A stretch of 64,000 bases of DNA from Skermanella stibiiresistens SB22 (GTDB lineage Bacteria; Pseudomonadota; Alphaproteobacteria; Azospirillales; Azospirillaceae): the NCBI RefSeq assembly GCF_000576635.1, contig NZ_AVFL01000025.1, forward strand, positions 1-64,000, given 5' to 3'. Positions 58,153 to 64,000 of the stretch are shown in pieces. How positions within the stretch are numbered: position 1 is the first letter of the stretch; every line of letters starts with the position of its first letter. Below the pieces are notes generated by a model. The model searched no databases. It was not told the DNA's origin and saw only the letters and a program-made list of their open reading frames with translations. The translations under genes and the position numbers were made by a program.

Positions 58153-58853
58153 CGGACGCGTCCCTGGAACCCCTGGAAAGGCTTGGCCGGGTCGCGGTCG
58201 TGGCCCCCCACCCCGACGACGAGAGCCTGGGCTGCGGTGGCCTGATCGCCCGGCTGGCCGTCATCGGCAACCCTCCCCTGGTGATCATGATCAGCGATGG
58301 CACCGGATCCCACCCCAACTCCCCCTCGTTCCCGCCGGACCGGCTGAGGGCGGTGCGCGAGGCCGAGACCATCGACGCCCTGGTGGCGCTGGGCCTGACC
58401 GAGGCGCCGGTTTTCCTGCGCCTGCGGGACACCCAGGTCCCCCATCCTGGAGCCGAGGGCTTCGAGGCGGCCACCGCCCGCATCGCCGAACTCCTCGACG
58501 GCATCGACACGGTCGCGGTCTCGTTCCGCGACGATCCCCATTGCGACCATCAAGCCGCCTTCGCGATCGCCAGCGCCGCCATCCACCAGATCACCCGGCA
58601 AACCAGCCGCCGGATCAGGCTGCTCGAATACGTGATCTGGAACGACGCGGCCCACACCTCGGTCCCGGAAGGCTTCCGTGCGTTTGGCCTCGACATCGCG
58701 TCGGTGCTCGACGCCAAGCTCAAGGCGATCGGCTGTCACCGTTCACAGATCACCGACATGATCTCCGACGATCCGACTGGCTTCCGCCTGGACCCCGTCA
58801 TGCTCAAGCGGTTCGAACAGCCGGTGGAAACCTATCTCGAGGCGGTCCCATGA
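58149..58853 (+). CDS. PIG-L family N-acetylglucosaminyl deacetylase-like protein
   Basis: 234 residues of the LmbE/PIG-L zinc deacetylase family. The metal motif VVAPHPDDESLGCGG (His and Asp at about residues 23-27) and the later DDPHCDHQAAFAIA block supply the ligands. Members remove acetyl from GlcNAc-containing lipids, mycothiol or bacillithiol precursors. GTG 58149 overlaps the previous stop (GTGA) and the end overlaps the methyltransferase start (ATGA), so the three genes are translated together. Confidence 0.92.
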   Translation: MTDASLEPLERLGRVAVVAPHPDDESLGCGGLIARLAVIGNPPLVIMISDGTGSHPNSPSFPPDRLRAVREAETIDALVALGLTEAPVFLRLRDTQVPHPGAEGFEAATARIAELLDGIDTVAVSFRDDPHCDHQAAFAIASAAIHQITRQTSRRIRLLEYVIWNDAAHTSVPEGFRAFGLDIASVLDAKLKAIGCHRSQITDMISDDPTGFRLDPVMLKRFEQPVETYLEAVP

Positions 58854-59422
58854 AGCCCTCCCTGCCCGGCAGCTATTTCGACGACATCTACCGCCGCGAC
58901 CCCGATCCCTGGCGCTTCGCCACCAGCGACTACGAGGCCGCCAAGTACCAAGCGACCCTCGACGCCCTGACACGCCCCCGCTATGGCCGCGCCTTCGAGA
59001 TCGGCTGCTCGATCGGCGTCCTGACACGCCAACTCGCCACCCGCTGCGACGCTTTGCTGGCGGTCGACGTGTCGCCGCTCGCCCTCGAACAGGCCACCGC
59101 GCGCAACGCCGACCTACCCCAGGTCAGCTTCGCCCGAATGGCCATTCCCAACGAGTCCCCCAGCGGAACATTCGACCTGATCGTGATGTCGGAGGTGGGC
59201 TATTACCTGTCGATGCCTGACCTAGAACTGGCCGCCGACACCTGCCGCGCGCTCCTGAACCCCGGCGGCGAGCTGGTGCTCGTCCACTACATCCGGGAAA
59301 CCGACTATCCCCTGACCGGCGACGAAACCCACGATTTCCTGCTACGCCGCGAAGGTTTCAGCGTCCAAGCCGATGAATACGGTGGTGACTACAGGTTGTC
59401 GGTGCTGAAGCGGACGGGCTAA
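58850..59422 (+). CDS. NodS-like SAM-dependent methyltransferase
   Basis: 190 residues. A class I methyltransferase fold with the SAM loop AFEIGCSIGVLTRQLA (about residues 46-61), acidic loop LLAVDVSPLALEQA, and the N-terminal YFDDIYRRDPDPWRFATSDYEAAKY typical of NodS, which N-methylates de-N-acetylated chitooligosaccharide. Pairing with a PIG-L deacetylase matches NodS chemistry (deacetylation, then N-methylation). No nod box or nodABC is present, so a nodulation role is not claimed. A long inverted repeat begins 2 bp after the stop. Confidence 0.9.
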   Translation: MKPSLPGSYFDDIYRRDPDPWRFATSDYEAAKYQATLDALTRPRYGRAFEIGCSIGVLTRQLATRCDALLAVDVSPLALEQATARNADLPQVSFARMAIPNESPSGTFDLIVMSEVGYYLSMPDLELAADTCRALLNPGGELVLVHYIRETDYPLTGDETHDFLLRREGFSVQADEYGGDYRLSVLKRTG

Positions 59423-59424
59423 TA

Positions 59425-59508
59425 TTCGTAGGTCGGATAAAGCGAAGCGGCATCCGACAAGCAGGCGCGTCGAAGTCGGATGCCGCTTCGCTTTATCCGA
59501 CCTACGAA
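59425..59508. repeat. Perfect 34-bp inverted repeat (REP/MITE-like palindrome)
   Basis: Arm 59425-59458 (starting TTCGTAGGTCGGATAAAGCG) is the exact reverse complement of 59475-59508, with a 16-nt loop. Sequences of the GTAGGTCGGAT...CATCCGAC type are widespread intergenic palindromes in proteobacteria. It could also fold as a strong terminator for the methyltransferase, though only AAAA/TTTT flanks one side. Confidence 0.85.
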
Positions 59509-59535
59509 AACATAACTACTTGATTTAATTGACCC

Positions 59536-60301
59536 TCAATGCCGAAAGTCATCCACGAATACTGCCTCAATCAACTCCGCGGTGGCGGCCCGGCGGGTCA
59601 ATAAATCCAACTTGTCGGCGGATAATCGGGACAATTGGCCCTTCACTTCGGGCGGCAAGGCGCCGAAGCGAGCCTCCAGCAGGACGCGGAAAAGTTCGCG
59701 CTTACCCTCGCCGCGTCCTTCGATGTTTCCCTCCCGCCTACCTTCCGTCCGCCCTTGCCTCAGCCATTCCTGTGCGGCGAGTGATACCATGTCATGCTCC
59801 CGATGCGGTCTGGCCCGTTCGTTCACCGCCTTCATCATGTCGATGGTGACCGCCGGGTACTTGTCGAGGATATAATACAGCACCTTCGCGGCGAGTGGTG
59901 AATCCCCGCGCAAGCCGCTCAGCACCGCCTCCAGGAGTTTCTCCGGATCGGGATGGCGGTGGACGTATTTCAGCGGCAGCAGCGCCGCCCTCACCTCGGG
60001 GTCGGAGGACAGCTGATCGTCCGGTATGGGGATGATGTTGCAGGTGATGTAGCGGAAGTCGCGCAGGAACTCCCGCAGGTTCTCGTCGGCGTCGAAGCCG
60101 TCGATGATCGAGGTCGGGACCTTCCAGGCGGCCTTTCCGTGGTAGAAGACCAGCGGGACGATCGGCGGCAGCTTCCGCATCTTCGACAGGTCGTCGCCGA
60201 CGAAGTATTCCCATAAGTCCACCATAGTCGCGGATCAGGATGCCGGCGCGGGCGGCGTCCTCGACCAGGGCGCGGAACAAGAGATCGTGCTGCTGGCTCA
60301 T
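59536..60301 (-). pseudogene. Decayed Rpn/YhgA-family recombination-promoting nuclease
   Basis: ATG 60301 opens MSQQHDLLFRALVEDAARAGILIRDY, the usual N terminus of Rpn (PD-(D/E)XK, transposase_31-like) proteins. At about 60226 the sequence jumps, with a frame change, to VDLWEYFVGDDLSKMRKLPPIVPLVFYHGKAAW, the normal middle of the family, and continues to the stop at 59536 with its Gly/Glu/Arg tail (GRTEGRREGNIEGRGEGKREL). The segment between, which holds the catalytic acidic residues and the EHKS-type block, is missing. A deletion of the order of 80 codons is inferred from memory of the family. An ATG at 60225 could still express the C-terminal 229 residues. Confidence 0.8.
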
Positions 60302-60390
60302 CGCGCTCGTGACCGTCCGCATACCGTCGTGTGACGGGGCACAAGACCCCGTTCCCACACGCCGCGCAATGCGTCAAGTCGCGCGCTGAG

Positions 60391-61326
60391 TCATTCCGCT
60401 TGAAGCTCCATGACCCGACGCGCCATCGCTGGAACGGCGTCCTCGAGCGATACCCGCGCGGCCTCTCCCCTCCCCACCAAGGGCCCGCCGCCACCGATGC
60501 GCCGCGCGATCGCGTCGGGGCACTCGACCAGGATATCGTTGCCGTTCGCCAGGCTGGTCCGCCAGCCCGCCAGCGTCGCCGCCATCCCTCCGGCGGCGCG
60601 CCCATCCTGGCGATCGGAGGTGAACACCCGCACGCGGGGACTGTGGCGAAACCGGGCGCCGCTTCGCCGCAGAGCCCTGTGGAACGCCTGATCCTCACCC
60701 GTCGGCAAGGGAGGCAGACCCCCTGCCCGCAGATAGGCCCGCGCCGTGGCCGCCAGACTGGCTCCCCCATGATCACCATGGCGGGGCCAAGGATCGGCGG
60801 GATCGGGATCGAGCAGGCTGGCCATCCGATCGGTCAACCGCTCGTACCGGCGATGAAGCAATGTCGCGCGCTTCAACTGGGGATCGCCATCCAACAGGTT
60901 GACCGGAGGCAGCATCAGCTTTCCCCCCACGGCATCGGCGCCAGCGTCGATCTCCGCCAGCGTCCGCGCGACCCAGTCGGGCGCCACAATGGTATCCGCG
61001 TCGGTCGTCGCGATGACACCGCCCGCACGGCCCAGCAAGCGGAAGCGGTTCAGCGCCTCGTCCATCGCCAGCCGCCGCGCCCACCCGACATGGGCATGTT
61101 GGGGAGCCAGCACGAGGTCGACGATATGAAGCCCTAATCGCGGGTGCCGGGCCGCGTGACGGTGCGCGACGATGGCCGAGCCATCCGAACAGTTGTTCAG
61201 CAGCAGGATGACCTCGAAGCACGCCGGATCAAGCGGCCGGCCATGCCCGTCCACCTGACGCGTGAAACCGTCGAGGCAATCCCGCAGCCTCTCCTCCTCG
61301 TCATGGGCGGGGATGGCGACGCTCAT
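60391..61326 (-). CDS. GT2-family glycosyltransferase
   Basis: About 311 residues. A GT-A fold with MSVAIPAHDEEERLRDCLDGF at the N terminus, LLLNNCSDGSA, the metal-binding IATTDADTIV (DxD-like) and the acceptor-side TGEDQAFHRALRRSG. Start uncertain: ATG 61326 begins the conserved domain; ATG 61404 or 61455 would add 26 or 43 residues with poor ribosome sites. It faces the acyl-CoA-dehydrogenase/PIG-L/methyltransferase set across the palindrome and the broken nuclease; together they form a recurrent glycan-tailoring gene group. Confidence 0.88.
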   Translation of the reverse strand: MSVAIPAHDEEERLRDCLDGFTRQVDGHGRPLDPACFEVILLLNNCSDGSAIVAHRHAARHPRLGLHIVDLVLAPQHAHVGWARRLAMDEALNRFRLLGRAGGVIATTDADTIVAPDWVARTLAEIDAGADAVGGKLMLPPVNLLDGDPQLKRATLLHRRYERLTDRMASLLDPDPADPWPRHGDHGGASLAATARAYLRAGGLPPLPTGEDQAFHRALRRSGARFRHSPRVRVFTSDRQDGRAAGGMAATLAGWRTSLANGNDILVECPDAIARRIGGGGPLVGRGEAARVSLEDAVPAMARRVMELQAE

Positions 61327-61554
61327 CCGCAACCGCCGGGGAGGAGGTCGGTCGAGCGACAAGCCGCGAAAGATGGAGAGTATGAGTGGGATGGTGGACG
61401 ACATCAAGCCCGAGGCGTTGACGGAGGCGCGAAGCGTCCGCGATTGAAACCACAATCATGATTGTGCGCGTTGAGCTAATTTCAACGGGAAGACAACTGT
61501 TATCTTTCGGATACTCCATCGTGTTTCCACCGCAATTGCCTAGGAACAAATAAC

Positions 61555-62457
61555 TTACCCAGGTGTTTCGCGGATAATCTTGCGCAGTTCTTCCATCACC
61601 AAACTTTGCGCCGCGTCCAACCTTCCCTTGGTCCGGTGGACCAGCATGAACATGTGGGGCCCCATGTGCTCGTCCAGCAGCGGCAGGAAGACCAACTCCC
61701 CACGGCGGCGCTCCACCGCCACGTCGATCTCGTTGAGGAACGTCACGGCCTGACTGCGTGATGCCGTCTGCTTCAGCAATTCCAGCGAATTGCTCTCGAT
61801 CGCCATGTCGATCGTGACGCCGGCCCGTTCGAACCCATCCGCCACCAGCCTGCCGATCGTCATGCCGCGATCCGGCACGATCAGCGGATAGCCCAGGCAG
61901 TCGCCGAGACGAATGGTCTCGCGGTTCGCCAGCGGGTGATCGGGCGCCATCACCGCGCCGATCGGGATCCGGGCCGACGCCACCACCCGCAGCTTGGGAT
62001 CGTCCGGCAGGTTGAAGGCGAAACCGAGATCGGCCTCGCCGGTGATCACCGCGTTGGTCACCTGATTGACCGACAGCGCGCTGATCACCAGCTTGACGAA
62101 GGGATGGCGCTCTCGCATCCAGATCACGACATCGGGCAGAAGGGTGTTGGCGAGGCCAGCCATGGTCGCGATCCGCACCAGCCCGCGCCGCCAGCCCTTC
62201 ATGTCCACGATCCGCTCACGCAGCTGGCGATGGTCCCGCAGCGTGTCGCGGACATGGGCGATCAGAAGCTCGCCGGTGGCCGTCAGCCTCATGTGCTTGT
62301 GCATGCGCTCGAAGATCGGAGCGCCCAGCTCCGCCTCCAGCGCCAGGATCTGCCGGTTGATCGATGACGAGGCGACGTTGAGCTTCTCCGCCGCCTTCCT
62401 GATCGACCCAGCCCTCGCGACCTCGTCCAGATAGACCAGCATCCGGGAATGCAGCAT
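61555..62457 (-). CDS. LysR-family transcriptional regulator
   Basis: About 300 residues, the family norm. N-terminal winged helix-turn-helix: MLVYLDEVARAGSIRKAAEKLNVASSSINRQILALEAELGAPIFER. The effector domain begins about residue 90 (GLVRIATMAGLANTLLPDVV) and has the two-lobe periplasmic-binding fold. ATG 62457 lies about 10 nt after AGGGAA; an open frame continues up to 62556 with several alternative starts. It is divergent from the ABC substrate-binding gene and probably controls that transporter in response to its substrate or a catabolite. Confidence 0.9.
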   Translation of the reverse strand: MLHSRMLVYLDEVARAGSIRKAAEKLNVASSSINRQILALEAELGAPIFERMHKHMRLTATGELLIAHVRDTLRDHRQLRERIVDMKGWRRGLVRIATMAGLANTLLPDVVIWMRERHPFVKLVISALSVNQVTNAVITGEADLGFAFNLPDDPKLRVVASARIPIGAVMAPDHPLANRETIRLGDCLGYPLIVPDRGMTIGRLVADGFERAGVTIDMAIESNSLELLKQTASRSQAVTFLNEIDVAVERRRGELVFLPLLDEHMGPHMFMLVHRTKGRLDAAQSLVMEELRKIIRETPG

Positions 62458-62633
62458 GGCGTCGGGTTCCCTGCGCTGCCTTTCAGGCATCAGTGTAGTG
62501 GTTTTTTGATGCTTTTCCAGCATCGCGATCCGCGTTGTAGTTGGTTCGATAGACAAGACGGTTCACCCATCCACCGGATCATGGACCGCCGGATCCCGGG
62601 CCAACAGCGCCCCAGCGAACAGGACGAGACATC

Positions 62634-63641
62634 ATGGCATTCAAGCAGGCTCGGCGCCGCCTGATCGGTGGCGTCGCCGTGGCGGCCCTATCGCTCGCCG
62701 TCTCCACCGCCGGAGCGACCGCTGCGCTGGCCGCCGACAAGCTGGTGTTCCTGACCAGCTGGTTCGCGCAAGCCGAACATGGCGGCTTCTACCAGGCGCT
62801 GGCGACCGGCGCCTACGAGAAGGTCGGCCTCGACGTGACGATCAAGATGGGCGGCCCCCAGGTCAACGGCATGCAATTGCTGGTGGCGGGAGAGGCCGAC
62901 GCGATCATGGGATACGACATCCAGACGCTGAAGGCGGTCGAGAACAAGCTGCCCGTCGTCACCGTCGCGGCCTCGTTCCAATACGACCTGCAAGGCTTGA
63001 TGACCCACCCGGACATAGGCTCGCTGGAGGACCTCAAGGGCCGCAAGATCCTGATCGCGACCGCGTCGCGCAACACCTTCTGGCCGTGGCTGCGCGCCAA
63101 GTACGGGTTCGAGGACCAGCAGGCCGCTCCCTATACCTTCAACCTCCAGCCGTTCCTGGTCGATCCCAAGGCCGCCGTCCAGGCCTATCCGTCGTCGGAA
63201 CCGTTCGAGGCGAGACAGCAGGGCAAGGACGTCAAGTTCCTCCTGCTGGCGGACGCCGGATATCCGCCCTACGGCACCACCATCGTCACCACCCGCGGCA
63301 TGCTCGACCAGAAGCCCGACGTGATGCGCCGCTTCGTCAAGGCGACGATGGAGGGCTGGAAGAGCTATCTCGCCAATCCGGCTCCCGCCAACGAGTTGAT
63401 CAAGCGCGACAACTCCAAGATGACCGACGAGCGCATGGCCTTCGCGGTGGATTGGCTGAGGACGCACAAGGCGGTCAATGGCGGCGACGCCGCGGCCGGC
63501 GGGATCGGCACCATGACCGAGGCGCGCTGGAAACAGACCTATGATTTTCTGGTCTCAGCCGGCCTGCTCAACAAGGAAACGGACTGGAAACGCGCCTTCA
63601 CGACCGACTTCGTGAGGGATCTTCAAGTCACCCTGGACTGA
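62634..63641 (+). CDS. ABC transporter substrate-binding protein (NMT1/SsuA type)
   Basis: 335 residues with a Sec signal peptide (MAFKQARRRLIGGVAVAALS through ALA, cleavage near residue 33). The mature domain has the NMT1/THI5-like pattern: VFLTSWFAQAEHGGFYQALATGAYEKVGLDVTIKMGG, then ADAIMGYDIQTLKAVE and VKATMEGWKSYLANP. Relatives bind aliphatic sulfonates, nitrate, taurine or pyrimidine precursors; the ligand here is unknown. The ATPase gene starts 5 bp after its stop; the permease must lie beyond the window. Confidence 0.92.
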   Translation: MAFKQARRRLIGGVAVAALSLAVSTAGATAALAADKLVFLTSWFAQAEHGGFYQALATGAYEKVGLDVTIKMGGPQVNGMQLLVAGEADAIMGYDIQTLKAVENKLPVVTVAASFQYDLQGLMTHPDIGSLEDLKGRKILIATASRNTFWPWLRAKYGFEDQQAAPYTFNLQPFLVDPKAAVQAYPSSEPFEARQQGKDVKFLLLADAGYPPYGTTIVTTRGMLDQKPDVMRRFVKATMEGWKSYLANPAPANELIKRDNSKMTDERMAFAVDWLRTHKAVNGGDAAAGGIGTMTEARWKQTYDFLVSAGLLNKETDWKRAFTTDFVRDLQVTLD

Positions 63642-63646
63642 CGGTC

Positions 63647-64000
63647 ATGGGCCCCGCATCCCAACGCGCCGCCTTGGTCCAGGCGGCGGCCGCCAAGCCG
63701 CCGCCTGGGCCCGAGCCACACCTCCAGCCCCCAGTGGTCGAGGTGCTGTCCGCCGAGAAGTCGTTCGCCAATGGCACGCGGGCGCTGGCCCCGATCGACC
63801 TGACCGTCCGCGCCGGTGAGTTCCTGACCCTGATCGGCCCGTCCGGCTGCGGCAAGAGCACCCTGCTCAAGCTGATCGCCAACCTGTACGAGCCGACCGA
63901 CGGCAGGATCAACTGGTGGCGTGGCGACTTCCGCAAGGTCGGCCAGGACGGTCGCCGCCTCGCCTTCGTCTTCCAGGACCCGACGCTGATGCCCTGGGCC
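63647..64000 (+). CDS. ABC transporter ATP-binding protein (5' part, cut by window end)
   Basis: The first 118 codons of an ATPase of the SsuB/TauB/NrtD class. After a Pro/Ala-rich N terminus of about 30 residues come VLSAEKSFANGTRALAPIDL, Walker A LIGPSGCGKSTLLKLIA and the Q loop FVFQDPTLMPWA, where the sequence ends. It forms an operon with the upstream binding protein. The signature and Walker B motifs lie outside. Confidence 0.93.
   Translation, partial: MGPASQRAALVQAAAAKPPPGPEPHLQPPVVEVLSAEKSFANGTRALAPIDLTVRAGEFLTLIGPSGCGKSTLLKLIANLYEPTDGRINWWRGDFRKVGQDGRRLAFVFQDPTLMPWA

Noticed and set aside
58149-59422. Nodulation genes
   Set aside because: NodS-like similarity alone is not enough; no nodABC, nod box or symbiosis genes are present.
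59792-60358. An independent 188-residue minus-strand gene overlapping the Rpn remnant
   Set aside because: Only its first 26 or so residues from ATG 60301 look like a protein family (Rpn N terminus); the rest is the wrong frame across the conserved Rpn middle.

Overview
The window is GC-rich (roughly two-thirds G+C by eye) chromosomal DNA from an alphaproteobacterium. The gene content and protein sequences look most like Rhodospirillales (Azospirillum/Skermanella-type), but this placement is an inference from overall character, not from a marker search. No tRNA, rRNA operon, prophage, IS element or CRISPR array was seen.

Layout. 1-11100: the 3'-truncated gene of a five-PAS hybrid histidine kinase (minus strand), then fumC, a small ribbon-helix-helix protein with a DUF599 membrane protein, a GNAT acetyltransferase, a TerB/DnaJ protein, and an overlapping run of ABC-F ATPase, EamA exporter and AmpD-like amidase. 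11174-11597: RNase P RNA (rnpB). 11598-12112: a long leader with 10-bp-phased CCCA/TGGG repeats, which fit a MraZ operator. 12113-31179: a complete dcw cluster (mraZ rsmH ftsL ftsI murE murF mraY murD ftsW murG murC murB ddl ftsQ ftsA ftsZ), mostly start/stop-overlapped, followed by tandem hairpins and lpxC. It builds peptidoglycan precursor, the divisome and lipid A.

32490-40560 is an accessory stretch: an ExoY-like sugar transferase, a toxin-antitoxin pair whose toxin carries an in-frame TGA, an FMN reductase, glutathione-dependent formaldehyde dehydrogenase, several small unknowns (one resembling a free-standing sigma-70 region 1.1), a Tim44-domain protein and a GntP-type permease.

40561-54986 is the metabolic centrepiece: a propane-monooxygenase-type soluble diiron monooxygenase (SDIMO) island. 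A sigma-54 activator is transcribed divergently from an alcohol dehydrogenase, a dual CDGSH Fe-S protein and two small proteins. Next come prmA-prmB-prmC-prmD, an amidohydrolase, a DUF59/MIP18 Fe-S assembly protein, a divergent GroEL and a second sigma-54 activator. Near-consensus -24/-12 promoters precede both the adh and the prmA transcription units. The likely job is hydroxylation of a small alkane, ketone or phenol, then oxidation of the alcohol, with a dedicated chaperonin for the hydroxylase.

54980-64000: a TRIC/UPF0126 channel, a Bcr/CflA exporter, and an acyl-CoA-dehydrogenase-like / PIG-L deacetylase / NodS-like methyltransferase / GT2 glycosyltransferase group. That group is split by a perfect 34-bp inverted repeat and a decayed Rpn-family nuclease gene. 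Last come a LysR regulator divergent from an NMT1/SsuA-type ABC substrate-binding protein, and an ATPase cut by the window end.
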